Shown: one piece after another, positions 55,151 to 63,746 of the stretch
How positions within the stretch are numbered: position 1 is the first letter of the stretch
How the letters are laid out: the number at the start of each line of letters is the position of its first letter
Assembly: GCF_040448685.1 (NCBI RefSeq)
Contig: NZ_CP159290.1
Location: 4,774,001-4,838,000, forward strand
DNA from: Cellulosimicrobium sp. ES-005
Lineage (GTDB): Bacteria > Actinomycetota > Actinomycetes > Actinomycetales > Cellulomonadaceae
Direction of reading: 5' to 3'
Length of the DNA: 64,000 bases
Position numbers and translations under genes: made by a program
The notes under the pieces: model-generated
What the model saw: only the letters and a program-made list of their open reading frames with translations
What the model was told of the DNA's origin: nothing
The model's database searches: none

Positions 55151-56761
55151 GTGTTCAACACGCTGTCGGACCGACTGACTTCGACCTTCAAGAACCTGCG
55201 TGCGAAGGGCCGGCTGTCCGAGGCGGACATCGACGCGACGATCCGGGAGATCCGGCGCGCGCTGCTCGACGCCGACGTCGCGGTCCCCGTCGTGCGCGAG
55301 TTCAGCGCGACCGTGCGCGAGCGCGCGCTCTCGGCCGAGGTCTCGGGCGCGCTCAACCCGGCGCAGCAGGTCGTCAAGATCGTCAACGAGGAGCTCGTCG
55401 GCATCCTCGGCGGTGAGAGCCGCGGGCTGCGCTTCTCCAAGACGCCCCCGACCGTCATCATGCTCGCGGGCCTCCAGGGCGCGGGAAAGACGACCCTGGC
55501 CGGGAAGCTGGCCCTGCACCTGCGCGAGCAGGGGCACACGCCGCTCCTCGTCGCCGCCGACCTCCAGCGCCCGAACGCCGTCACCCAGCTCTCGGTCGTC
55601 GCCGAGCGCGCGGGGGTGCCCGTGTTCGCGCCGCACCCCGGCAACCAGAGCGGCGTCGAGGTCGACGACGTGATCGGCGACCCGGTCGCCGTCGCGCGCG
55701 AGGGCGTCGAGACGGCGCGGCAGCGTCAGCACGACGTCGTCATCGTCGACACCGCGGGCCGCCTCGGCCTGGACGCCGTGCTCATGCAGCAGGCGTCGGA
55801 CATCCGCGACGCCGTGCAGCCCGACGAGGTCCTGTTCGTCATCGACGCGATGATCGGTCAGGACGCCGTCGCGACCGCGAAGGCGTTCGAGGAGGGCGTC
55901 GACTTCACGGGCGTCGTGCTCACCAAGCTCGACGGCGACGCGCGCGGCGGTGCCGCGCTGTCCGTGCGCGGCGTCACCGGGCGCCCGATCCTCTTCGCCT
56001 CGACCGGCGAGAAGCTCACCGACTTCGAGGCGTTCCACCCGGACCGCATGGCGTCGCGCATCCTCGACATGGGCGACGTCCTCACGCTCATCGAGCAGGC
56101 CGAGAAGGCGTTCGACGCCGAGCAGGCCGCGAAGATGGCGGAGAAGGTCGCCACGGGGCAGGACTTCACGCTCGCGGACTTCCTGGTGCAGATGCAGCAG
56201 ATGAAGAACATGGGCTCGATGAAGAAGATGCTCGGGATGCTCCCGGGCATGGGCCAGATGCGCGAGGCGCTCGACAACTTCGACGAGCGCGAGGTCGACC
56301 GCATCGAGGCGATCATCCGCTCGATGACCCCCGCGGAGCGCGACAACCCGAAGATCATCAACGGGTCGCGCCGCGCGCGCATCGCGCGCGGGTCCGGCGT
56401 GACGACCAGCGACGTCAACCAGCTCCTCGAGCGGTTCGCCGGGGCGCAGAAGATGATGCGGCAGATGAGCCGGGGCGGCGGCATGCCGGGGATGCCGGGC
56501 ATGGGCAACTTGCCGGGCATGGGCGGCAAGAAGGCTCGCGGGCGCCAGGCGCCGCAGCGCAAGGTCAAGGGCAAGTCGGGCAACCCGGCGAAGCGCGCCG
56601 CGCAGGAGCGCGCGGCCGCCGCCCGCGCGGCGGGGGAGACCCCCGGACCGTCCGCGCCCGCCGGGTCGGCGTTCGGTGTCGGCAGCCCCGCCGAGCCGGC
56701 CCGGACGACGCCCGACGACCTCCAGCTCCCGCCCGGGTTCGAGAAGCTGCTCGGCCGCTGA
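55151..56761 (+). CDS. ffh: Signal recognition particle protein Ffh
   Basis: Ffh binds 4.5S RNA and signal peptides at the ribosome and hands them to FtsY. The G domain has GLQGAGKT (107-114), DTAGRL and TKLDGDARGG. The Met-rich M domain (about 325-440) contains QMQQMKNMGSMKKMLGMLPGMG and the RNA-binding GSRRARIARGSG. After it comes a long basic Gly/Met-, Lys/Arg- and Ala-rich tail to residue 536, longer than in E. coli Ffh (453). The GTG at 55151 has GAGGA upstream. The SRP RNA gene is not in the window. Confidence 0.97.
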   Translation: MFNTLSDRLTSTFKNLRAKGRLSEADIDATIREIRRALLDADVAVPVVREFSATVRERALSAEVSGALNPAQQVVKIVNEELVGILGGESRGLRFSKTPPTVIMLAGLQGAGKTTLAGKLALHLREQGHTPLLVAADLQRPNAVTQLSVVAERAGVPVFAPHPGNQSGVEVDDVIGDPVAVAREGVETARQRQHDVVIVDTAGRLGLDAVLMQQASDIRDAVQPDEVLFVIDAMIGQDAVATAKAFEEGVDFTGVVLTKLDGDARGGAALSVRGVTGRPILFASTGEKLTDFEAFHPDRMASRILDMGDVLTLIEQAEKAFDAEQAAKMAEKVATGQDFTLADFLVQMQQMKNMGSMKKMLGMLPGMGQMREALDNFDEREVDRIEAIIRSMTPAERDNPKIINGSRRARIARGSGVTTSDVNQLLERFAGAQKMMRQMSRGGGMPGMPGMGNLPGMGGKKARGRQAPQRKVKGKSGNPAKRAAQERAAAARAAGETPGPSAPAGSAFGVGSPAEPARTTPDDLQLPPGFEKLLGR

Positions 56762-56917
56762 CCGACCGCCGCCCGCGGGCGCCGCGTCGTGTCCCGGGTG
56801 CGTCCCGCAGCCGCCTGGTCGCCAGGTGGCGCTAGGTTATGTCCGTGGCACCCGTCCGGTGCCTCCCGGGCCCGCGAACCGGGCCGACCGTCCTGACCGT
56901 CCTCACCCAGGAGCCGC

Positions 56918-58042
56918 ATGTCCGCGCTGGAAGGCCCCACGCTGCACGTCCGCGGCCACGTCATCGTCGGCGACGACCGCGAGGTGGGCGACCTGTGGGT
57001 CAAGGACGGACGGATCAGCCTCACGCGGCCGTCCGCCCAGGGCACCAACATGGTGGAGCTCGAGGGCTGGGCCCTGCCCGGCCTCGTCGACGTGCACTGC
57101 CACGTCGGCCTGGGGGCTCAGGGCGCGGTCGACGCGGCGACGGCCCAGGACCAGGCCGTCACGGACCGCGACAGCGGCGTCCTCCTCGTGCGCGACGCCG
57201 GCTCGCCGCTCGACACGCGGTGGGTCCACGGGCGGCGCGACCTGCCGCGGCTCGTGCGGGCCGGGCGTCACCTCGCGCGTCCCAAGCGCTACCTGCGGCA
57301 CTACGGGCTCGAGCTCGACGACGTCGCGCAGCTCCCCGAGGCCGTCCGCCGCGAGGCGCGCCAGGGCGACGGCTGGGTGAAGATCGTCGGTGACTGGATC
57401 GACCGCGACCTCGGGTCCGAGGGCGACCTGCGACCGCTGTGGCCCGACGACGTCCTCGCGGAGGCCGTCGCGGCCGCGCACGCCGAGGCCGCGCGCGTCA
57501 CCGTGCACGCGTTCTCCGAGGAGGTGATCCCGTCGCTGCTCGCCGCCGGCGTCGACGGGATCGAGCACGGCACGGGGATCGACCCGGACCTGATGTACGA
57601 GATCTCCGAGCGGGGGATCGCCGTCACGCCGACGCTGCTGCAGGTCGGGCAGTTCGAGGCGATCGCCCGGCAGGCCGACGGGAAGTACCCGGTGTTCGCG
57701 GCGCGCATGCGACGGCTCCACGAGCGACGGTACGAGCAGGCCCGGGCGCTGTACGAGGCGGGCATCCAGATCCTCGTGGGGACCGACGCGGGCGGGACGA
57801 TCGGGCACGGTCGCCTCGCGGACGAGTGCGCCGAGCTCGTGGCCGCCGGCATCCCCGACGCGGCGGTCGTCGCGGCGGCGAGCTGGCAGGGCCGGGAGTA
57901 CCTCGGCTACACGTCGCTCGTCGAGGGCGCGTCGGCGGACTTCGTCGTGTACCCGCAGGACCCGCGCGAGGACGTCGGCGTCCTGCGCGCCCCGACCGCC
58001 GTCGTGCTGCGCGGCGAGATCGTCGCCCCGCACGCCGGCTGA
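56918..58042 (+). CDS. Amidohydrolase-family protein
   Basis: This 374-residue metal-dependent hydrolase has the amidohydrolase barrel: VDVHCHVGLG (metal His pair, about 58-67), VTVHAFSEE, GIEHGTGI and the catalytic Asp in LVGTDAGGT. It is like imidazolonepropionase-type or prolidase-type members; the substrate is unknown. GGAGCC lies before the ATG at 56918. TAGGTT (56833-56838) is a likely -10 box with a leader of about 75 nt. In actinobacteria a similar gene often stands between ffh and rpsP. Confidence 0.85.
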   Translation: MSALEGPTLHVRGHVIVGDDREVGDLWVKDGRISLTRPSAQGTNMVELEGWALPGLVDVHCHVGLGAQGAVDAATAQDQAVTDRDSGVLLVRDAGSPLDTRWVHGRRDLPRLVRAGRHLARPKRYLRHYGLELDDVAQLPEAVRREARQGDGWVKIVGDWIDRDLGSEGDLRPLWPDDVLAEAVAAAHAEAARVTVHAFSEEVIPSLLAAGVDGIEHGTGIDPDLMYEISERGIAVTPTLLQVGQFEAIARQADGKYPVFAARMRRLHERRYEQARALYEAGIQILVGTDAGGTIGHGRLADECAELVAAGIPDAAVVAAASWQGREYLGYTSLVEGASADFVVYPQDPREDVGVLRAPTAVVLRGEIVAPHAG

Positions 58043-58058
58043 GAGGTTCGCGCGCAGG

Positions 58059-58088
58059 TTGGTCCCGGCCGGTCCGGTCTGGCACAAT
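58059..58088 (+). promoter_or_regulatory. rpsP promoter
   Basis: TTGGTC (58059-58064), an 18-nt spacer and CACAAT (58083-58088) give a transcription start near 58095 and a leader of about 120 nt before rpsP. Confidence 0.6.
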
Positions 58089-58214
58089 GTCCCGGTACTC
58101 GGCGTGCCCCGGCCCCTCTCTCCGGCGCGTGCCGTGTCCTGAACCCCTTCCTCGTCCTGTCCCCACGGGACGGGTCCGGGTTCGCCCGAACCAGAACCAG
58201 GAGAGACCACCACT

Positions 58215-58652
58215 GTGGCCGTCAAGATTCGTCTGAAGCGTCTCGGCAAGATCCGTGCGCCGTACTACCGTGTCGTCGTCGCGGACTCGCGCACCAAGCG
58301 CGACGGTCGCGTGATCGAGGAGATCGGCAAGTACCACCCGACCGAGGAGCCCTCGTTCATCGAGATCACCTCGGACCGCGCCCAGTACTGGCTCGGCGTC
58401 GGCGCGCAGCCGACCGAGCAGGTGCTCGCGCTCCTCAAGATCACGGGCGACTGGCAGAAGTTCAAGGGCCTGCCCGGGGCCGAGGGCACGCTCAAGGTCA
58501 AGGGCGAGAAGGTCGACCCCGCCGCCGCGATCGAGGCCGCCGCCGCCGACGCGGAGAAGGTCAAGGCCAAGGCCGCCGAGAAGAAGGCCGAGGCTCCGGC
58601 CGAGGAGCCCGCCGACGCGGCCGACGAGGCCGCTGCCGACGAGCAGGCCTGA
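58215..58652 (+). CDS. rpsP: 30S ribosomal protein S16
   Basis: S16 helps assemble the 30S subunit body. The family domain covers residues 1-85, beginning [31 protein letters not shown]. The remaining 60 residues are an Ala/Glu/Lys-rich acidic extension (A-E-K-A repeats), common in actinobacterial S16. The GTG at 58215 follows the Shine-Dalgarno AGGAGAG with a longer spacer. Its stop overlaps the next ATG (TGATG). Confidence 0.97.
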   Translation: MAVKIRLKRLGKIRAPYYRVVVADSRTKRDGRVIEEIGKYHPTEEPSFIEITSDRAQYWLGVGAQPTEQVLALLKITGDWQKFKGLPGAEGTLKVKGEKVDPAAAIEAAAADAEKVKAKAAEKKAEAPAEEPADAADEAAADEQA

Positions 58653-58891
58653 TGATCGCCGAGGCGCTCGAGCACCTCGTGCGCGGCATCGTGGACAACC
58701 CGGACGACGTCCGGGTGAACGCGAAGACGCTGCGTCGCGGTGACCTGCTCGAGGTCCGGGTGCACCCGGACGACCTCGGCCGCGTGATCGGTCGTGGCGG
58801 GCGCACCGCCCGTGCCCTGCGCACGGTGATCGGCGCGCTCGCGACCGACGGGCCGGTCCGCGTCGACGTCGTGGACGTCGACCGCCGCTGA
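58652..58891 (+). CDS. khpA: KH-domain RNA-binding protein KhpA
   Basis: This 79-residue protein is a single KH domain with the GxxG loop IGRGGRTARALRTVI (about 46-60). KhpA works with KhpB/Jag in RNA binding linked to cell-wall growth in other bacteria. It overlaps rpsP by 1 nt and so is co-translated. A hairpin at 58929-58960 follows before rimM. Confidence 0.93.
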   Translation: MIAEALEHLVRGIVDNPDDVRVNAKTLRRGDLLEVRVHPDDLGRVIGRGGRTARALRTVIGALATDGPVRVDVVDVDRR

Positions 58892-58928
58892 GGCCCGCAC
58901 CATCGTGCCCCGTGAGGGGCCACGGGCT

Positions 58929-58960
58929 AGGCCCGGCCCGCCGACCGGCGGGCCGGGCCT
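58929..58960 (+). terminator. Hairpin between khpA and rimM
   Basis: AGGCCCGGCCCGCCG (58929-58943) is the exact complement of 58946-58960; with a realistic loop the stem has 13-14 GC pairs. It lies 37 nt past khpA inside the rpsP-trmD cluster and may end or attenuate the operon. Confidence 0.65.
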
Positions 58961-59032
58961 TCCTGTACCCGCTGCGAGACCCGGTGCCGACCCGGCACCA
59001 CCCCGACCAGGACCACCGGAGGAGTGACGACC

Positions 59033-59626
59033 ATGGAGCTGACCGTCGCGCGCGTCGGCAAGGCGCACGGACTGCGTGGCGAGGTCGTGCTCGACCTGCG
59101 CACCGACGAGCCCGAGGAGCGCCTCGCGGTGGGCGAGCGCCTGGTGACGCGTCCCGCTGCGGCGGGCCCGCTGATCGTGGCGACCGTGCGGGTGCACCAG
59201 GGGCGCTGGCTCGTCGGGTTCGAGGGGGTCCGCGACCGCACCGCCGCGGAGGCCCTCCGCGGCGTCGAGCTCGTCGTCGAGGTCGAGGCGTCCGACGAGG
59301 AGGACGCGTGGTACCCGCACGAGCTCGTCGGGCTCCGTGCGGAGGACCCGGACGGCCGGACGCTCGGACGCATCGACGGCCTCGAGCACCTGCCCGCGCA
59401 CGACGTCCTCGTGCTCCGCGAGACGGGAGGGGCCCGCACGCTCGTCCCGTTCGTCCGGCAGATCGTCCCGCTCGTCGACGTGGCGGGCGGGCGGGTCGTG
59501 CTCGACCCGCCGGGTGGGCTGCTCGCGTCGGACGCGGACCGGCTCGAGGTCGCGGCGCCGGACGGCGCCGACACGTCGGGCTCCGGCGCGAGCGAGACCG
59601 ACGACCAGCACGACGGCGAGGCCTGA
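59033..59626 (+). CDS. rimM: Ribosome maturation factor RimM
   Basis: RimM binds S19 and helps 30S head maturation. The N-terminal RimM domain has [29 protein letters not shown] (3-31), and the C-terminal PRC-barrel has [10 protein letters not shown] and [28 protein letters not shown]. The 197 residues include a Ser/Asp-rich tail of about 25. The ATG at 59033 lies 9 nt after GGAGGA; the GTG at 59024 abuts that site and is less likely. It is followed by trmD (1-nt gap). Confidence 0.95.
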   Translation: MELTVARVGKAHGLRGEVVLDLRTDEPEERLAVGERLVTRPAAAGPLIVATVRVHQGRWLVGFEGVRDRTAAEALRGVELVVEVEASDEEDAWYPHELVGLRAEDPDGRTLGRIDGLEHLPAHDVLVLRETGGARTLVPFVRQIVPLVDVAGGRVVLDPPGGLLASDADRLEVAAPDGADTSGSGASETDDQHDGEA

Positions 59627-59627
59627 C

Positions 59628-60443
59628 GTGCGGATCGACGTCGTCACGATCTTCCCCGACTACCTCGCGGCGCTCGACCTGTCGCTCGTCGGCAAGGCGC
59701 GCGCCGCGGGGATCCTCGACCTGCGCGTGCACGACCTGCGGGACTGGACGACCGACCGGCACCGCACCGTCGACGACACGCCGTTCGGCGGCGGGGCGGG
59801 CATGGTCATGCGCCCCGACGTGTGGGGCCGCGCGATCGACGACGTGGCGGGCCTCTCGGCGGGGACGCCGGACGCGGCGGGCGCGGTGCACCTGGTCGTG
59901 CCGACGCCGTCGGGCGAGACCTTCACGCAGCGCACGGCGGAGGCGCTCGCGACCGAGGAGCACCTCGTCGTCGCCTGCGGACGCTACGAGGGGATCGACG
60001 CGCGCGTCGCCGAGCACTACCGGTCGGCCGGGATGCGGGTCAGCGAGCTGTCGATCGGCGACTACGTCCTCAACGGGGGAGAGGTCGCCGCGCTCGTCAT
60101 GGTCGAGGCGGTCGGGCGGCTGCTGCCGGGCGTCGTGGGCAACCCCGAGTCGCTGGTCGAGGAGTCGCACGGCGCCGCGGGCCTGCTCGAGTACCCCGTG
60201 TACACGAAGCCGCCCGCCTGGGGCGACCTCGAGGTGCCCGACGTGCTCCTGTCGGGTCATCACGCGCGGATCCATCGCTGGCGCCGCGACCAGGCCCTGC
60301 GCCGGACCGCCGCGCGACGGCCGGACATGGTGCGTGCGCTGGCCGTCGACGGGCTCGACCGGCAGGACCTGGAGGTCCTCGCGGAGGTGGGGTGGGCCGT
60401 CGTCGACGGTCGCCTCGTGCCCGCCGCGCACGGCGCTCCCTGA
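59628..60443 (+). CDS. trmD: tRNA (guanine37-N1)-methyltransferase TrmD
   Basis: TrmD methylates G37 of tRNAs ending a G at position 36, preventing frameshifts. The trefoil-knot SPOUT fold shows in [42 protein letters not shown] and the N-terminal [29 protein letters not shown] is the substrate loop. Length is 271 residues. GTG 59628 is the start. Confidence 0.96.
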   Translation: MRIDVVTIFPDYLAALDLSLVGKARAAGILDLRVHDLRDWTTDRHRTVDDTPFGGGAGMVMRPDVWGRAIDDVAGLSAGTPDAAGAVHLVVPTPSGETFTQRTAEALATEEHLVVACGRYEGIDARVAEHYRSAGMRVSELSIGDYVLNGGEVAALVMVEAVGRLLPGVVGNPESLVEESHGAAGLLEYPVYTKPPAWGDLEVPDVLLSGHHARIHRWRRDQALRRTAARRPDMVRALAVDGLDRQDLEVLAEVGWAVVDGRLVPAAHGAP

Positions 60444-60496
60444 GGTCGCGTCGACCCCGCGAGACGCCGGCTGCCGGCAACCCCCCCCGGGTGTGG

Positions 60497-60707
60497 CAGA
60501 ATGGTCGATCGGTGTGTGCCGCCCCGGAACCTCTGCCACAGGGGAGCCCGCGCCCGGATCCTCGGGCGGACTGGCACGACGGACGACGACCGCGAGGTGG
60601 TCGACCGTCCACGCGCAGCACGGCACACCCCAACCGACAGACGACGACGGCCCGGCGCGCCCGGGCCACGAGCACGCGTCCGACCTGTGGCGGACGAGGA
60701 GAAGCAC
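60497..60707 (+). promoter_or_regulatory. rplS promoter and structured leader
   Basis: CAGAAT (60497-60502) is a likely -10 box, starting RNA near 60509 and leaving about 200 nt before rplS. GTGTGCCG (60514-60521) is complementary to CGGCACAC near 60619-60626, and CGTCCG/CGGACG form a hairpin next to the GAGGAG Shine-Dalgarno sequence. This could be an L19-type autoregulatory leader. A run of eight C (60481-60488) lies upstream. Confidence 0.4.
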
Positions 60708-61067
60708 ATGCACACGCTGGACAGCGTCGACGCAGCATCGCTGCGCAGCGACGTCCCGGAGTTCCGCCCCGGCGACACGCTCAAGGTCAACGTCAAGGTC
60801 GTCGAGGGCACCCGCTCCCGCGTCCAGGCGTTCCAGGGCGTCGTGATCGCCCGTCAGGGCAGCGGGATCCGTGAGACGTTCACGGTCCGCAAGATCAGCT
60901 TCGGCGTGGGTGTCGAGCGCACGTTCCCCGTGCACTCGCCGTCCATCGACTCGGTCGAGGTCGTGACGCGCGGTGACGTGCGCCGCGCCAAGCTGTACTA
61001 CCTGCGCGCGCTCCGCGGCAAGAAGGCGAAGATCAAGGAGAAGCGCGACACCGCGCCTGCTCGCTGA
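60708..61067 (+). CDS. rplS: 50S ribosomal protein L19
   Basis: L19 sits at the subunit interface near bridge B8. The 119-residue protein has the family core [37 protein letters not shown] and [37 protein letters not shown]. The ATG at 60708 has GAGGAG upstream. It ends at a strong terminator (61135-61169). Confidence 0.97.
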   Translation: MHTLDSVDAASLRSDVPEFRPGDTLKVNVKVVEGTRSRVQAFQGVVIARQGSGIRETFTVRKISFGVGVERTFPVHSPSIDSVEVVTRGDVRRAKLYYLRALRGKKAKIKEKRDTAPAR

Positions 61068-61134
61068 TCGGCTGCCGGCAGGCCGTCGACGGACCGTCGA
61101 CAGACGGCCGACACGCGCTGCCGCTCCGCTCGTC

Positions 61135-61169
61135 CGACGGCGGCCGTCCCCTCGGGACGGCCGCCGTCG
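61135..61169 (+). terminator. Intrinsic terminator after rplS
   Basis: A perfect 16-bp stem (61135-61150 with 61154-61169) has a CTC loop, followed by TCGTCC. It lies 68 nt past rplS. Confidence 0.8.
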
Positions 61170-61240
61170 TCGTCCCCGGACCCGCGGTCCGAGGGCCGGT
61201 CCGTTTCTCGGAAGTCGCCGGAAGGTGGCATTGTGAACGC

Positions 61241-62068
61241 GTGACCGACAGCGCCCCGCCCCGCGGCCCGCAGCCCGACGCCGGCACCGAGCGCGCGGCG
61301 CTCGGTCCCGAGGACGACGGGCCGGGCCCGCACGGCCAGCACCTCGCCGCCGACGGGGCGGGCGGCTCGTCGCGCGGCTCGCGCGAGCGCCCGGCCCGGA
61401 AGTCGTCGTTGCTGCGCGAGACGGCCATCATCGTGGTCAGCGCGCTCGTGCTGTCGCTGCTCATCAAGACGTTCCTCGTGCAGGCGTTCTTCATCCCGAG
61501 CGCGTCCATGGAGGACACGCTGGTCGAGGGCGACCGGGTGATGGTGTCCCGGCTCGTGCCGGGTGCGTTCGACGTGCACCGCGGAGACATCGTGGTGTTC
61601 AAGGACCCGGGCGGGTGGCTGCCGCCGCCGGTGCCGCAGGCCGAGAGCCCGGTGTCGGAGGCGCTGCGCGCGGCGCTGACCTTCGTCGGCCTGCTGCCGC
61701 AGGACACGGGCGAGCACCTCATCAAGCGGGTGATCGGCACGCCGGGCGACCACGTGGTGTGCTGCGACGCCGAGGGGCGCGTGAGCGTCAACGGCGTCTC
61801 GATCGACGAGACGTACATCAAGCCCGGCTCGATCCCCAGCCAGGACCCGTTCGACCGGACCGTGCCCGAGGACATGCTGTTCGTCATGGGCGACAACCGG
61901 CAGAACTCGGCGGACTCGCGCTACAACACGGGCAAGCCCGGCGGCGGGTTCGTGCCGATGGGCAACGTGGTCGGGACGGCGTTCGTCAAGGTCTGGCCGC
62001 TCTCCCACCTCGGCCTGCTGCGCAACCCCGGTGACGTGTTCGCCGACGTGCCCGAGGTGGAGCCGTGA
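61241..62068 (+). CDS. lepB: Signal peptidase I
   Basis: This membrane protease cuts Sec and Tat signal peptides on the outer face. A 55-residue Gly/Ala/Arg-rich cytoplasmic region is followed by one helix (about 60-82), then the catalytic Ser89 in SASMEDTL and Lys162 in HLIKRVIG; MGDNRQNSADSR is the box E-type motif. Length is 275 residues. CATTGT lies 6 nt before the GTG at 61241. Its stop overlaps rnhB. Confidence 0.95.
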   Translation: MTDSAPPRGPQPDAGTERAALGPEDDGPGPHGQHLAADGAGGSSRGSRERPARKSSLLRETAIIVVSALVLSLLIKTFLVQAFFIPSASMEDTLVEGDRVMVSRLVPGAFDVHRGDIVVFKDPGGWLPPPVPQAESPVSEALRAALTFVGLLPQDTGEHLIKRVIGTPGDHVVCCDAEGRVSVNGVSIDETYIKPGSIPSQDPFDRTVPEDMLFVMGDNRQNSADSRYNTGKPGGGFVPMGNVVGTAFVKVWPLSHLGLLRNPGDVFADVPEVEP

Positions 62069-62934
62069 CGCTCGACGCCGTCGCGCCTCCCGCCGTTCCC
62101 GCGCCCGCCGCGGCGCCCGTCGCTCCGCCGCCGGCGGCACCCTCGCGCGGGCGCCGCGCGCCCGCGCGGCGTCGTCCGGACCTGCGCCAGGAGCGCGCGA
62201 TGCTGCGCGACGGCGCCCGGCTCGTCGCCGGCATGGACGAGGTCGGCCGCGGCGCGCTCGCGGGCCCGGTCTCGGTGGGCGTCGTGGTCGTCGACCTCGC
62301 CACGAAGCCGTGCCCGCCCGGTCTCACCGACTCCAAGCTCCTCACCGCGGCCGCGCGCGAGGCCCTCGTGCCGCTCGCGCGCTCGTGGTCGGTCGCGTGG
62401 GCCGTGGGCCACGCCGGTCCGGCCGAGATCGACGCGCACGGCATCGTCGGTGCGTTGCGCCTCGCGGGCCGCCGCGCGCTCGCCCAGGTGCGCCGCACGG
62501 TCGGCGACGTCGACGCGGTCCTCCTGGACGGCAAGCACGACTGGCTCAGCCGCCCCTCGGCGGTCGACCTCTTCGAGGCGTTCGACCTCGACCCGCACGA
62601 CGACGAGCGGATCGTCGACCCGCGCGTGCGCACGCTGGTCAAGGCCGACCTCCAGTGCGCCTCCGTCGCCGCGGCGAGCGTGCTCGCGAAGACCGAGCGC
62701 GACGGTCTCATGACCAGCCTCGCGCGGCAGTACCCGGCCTTCGGGTGGGACCAGAACAAGGGCTACGGCGCGGCGGCCCACGTCGAGGCTCTGCGCGAGC
62801 ACGGCCCGACGCCGCAGCACCGCCGGTCCTGGCGCCTGCCCGAGCGCGGGGACGAGGGTCTCGGCGCCCCCGCGTACGGCGAGCCCGTGGACGTCCTCGA
62901 GCTCGACCCCGACGCCGGGCTGCCCACGAGCTGA
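62065..62934 (+). CDS. rnhB: Ribonuclease HII
   Basis: RNase HII removes misincorporated ribonucleotides and RNA from RNA-DNA hybrids. AGMDEVGRGALAGPV (Asp58, Glu59) holds two catalytic acids; GLTDSKLL, LLDGKHDW (third Asp) and KADLQCASVAAASVLAKTERD follow. The first 40 residues are an Ala/Pro/Arg-rich extension, and the C-terminus is a 45-residue tail. The 289-residue length is above the usual 200-230 because of these. Its GTG overlaps the lepB stop. Confidence 0.95.
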   Translation: MTLDAVAPPAVPAPAAAPVAPPPAAPSRGRRAPARRRPDLRQERAMLRDGARLVAGMDEVGRGALAGPVSVGVVVVDLATKPCPPGLTDSKLLTAAAREALVPLARSWSVAWAVGHAGPAEIDAHGIVGALRLAGRRALAQVRRTVGDVDAVLLDGKHDWLSRPSAVDLFEAFDLDPHDDERIVDPRVRTLVKADLQCASVAAASVLAKTERDGLMTSLARQYPAFGWDQNKGYGAAAHVEALREHGPTPQHRRSWRLPERGDEGLGAPAYGEPVDVLELDPDAGLPTS

Positions 62935-62971
62935 GGCGGGCGCGGAGCGCTCGATGGTCCATGATGGAGGC

Positions 62972-63271
62972 GTGAGCGCCGAAGACCTCGAGAACTACGA
63001 GACCGAGATGGAGCTCGCGCTGTACCGCGAGTACCGCGACGTGGTGGGCCTGTTCTCGTACGTGGTGGAGACCGAACGCCGCTTCTACCTGGCGAACCAG
63101 GTGGACCTCCAGGTGCGTTCCGCCGCGGGCGAGGTGTACTTCGAGCTGCGGCTCGCGGACGCGTGGGTGTGGGACGTGTACCGGTCGGCGCGGTTCGTGA
63201 AGTCGGTCCGGGTGGTGACCTTCAAGGACGTCAACGTCGAGGAGCTCGCGAAGGCGGAGCTCCAGCTCTGA
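62972..63271 (+). CDS. DUF2469 family protein
   Basis: This 99-residue protein is a highly conserved actinobacterial protein of unknown function: MSAEDLENYETEMELALYRE, then VVGLFSYVVETERRFYLANQVDL and VWDVYRSARFVKSVRVVTFKDVNVEEL. It nearly always stands between rnhB and yraN, as here. The GTG at 62972 has TGGAGGC upstream. No signal or membrane segment is visible. Confidence 0.93.
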   Translation: MSAEDLENYETEMELALYREYRDVVGLFSYVVETERRFYLANQVDLQVRSAAGEVYFELRLADAWVWDVYRSARFVKSVRVVTFKDVNVEELAKAELQL

Positions 63272-63386
63272 CCACGGTCGTGGCCGTCCACACGGCCGCT
63301 TCCTGAGGGTCCCGTCCACAGGCGGTCGCGGGTCGCTGGCGCCGCGTCCTCCCCGTCGCCCACGGTGGGCGGCGGAGGTGAGCCCC

Positions 63387-63746
63387 ATGGGAGCGAAGGA
63401 CGCCGTCGGGCGGTACGGGGAGAGGGTGGCCGCGGCCCACTTGGTCGAGGCCGGCTGGACCGTGCTCGACCGCAACTGGCGCGGGACGCGCGGCGAGCTC
63501 GACGTCGTCGCGCTGGACGGTGACGTGCTGGTCGCCGTCGAGGTGAAGACGCGTCGCGGCACCGGGTTCGGGCACCCTGCCCAGGCCGTGACGCCCGCGA
63601 AGCTCGGTCGCCTGCGCCGGCTCACGGGGGAGTGGCTCGCGACCCACGACGTGCGCGCACGGTCGGTCCGCATCGACGTCGTCGCCGTGCTCGTGGCGCG
63701 CGCGGGCGCGGCGCAGGTGGAGCACCTCGTCGGGGTGAGCGCCTGA
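63387..63746 (+). CDS. YraN/UPF0102 family nuclease-like protein
   Basis: This 119-residue protein has the Holliday-junction-resolvase-like fold: GRYGERVAAAHLVEAGWTVLDRNWRGTRGELDVVALDGDVLVAVEVKTRRG, with the Glu, Asp and ExK nuclease-type acids. Activity has not been settled for the family. The ATG at 63387 lies 8 nt after GGAGG; the in-frame GTG at 63378 overlaps that site. Its stop overlaps the comM start (TGATG). Confidence 0.93.
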   Translation: MGAKDAVGRYGERVAAAHLVEAGWTVLDRNWRGTRGELDVVALDGDVLVAVEVKTRRGTGFGHPAQAVTPAKLGRLRRLTGEWLATHDVRARSVRIDVVAVLVARAGAAQVEHLVGVSA

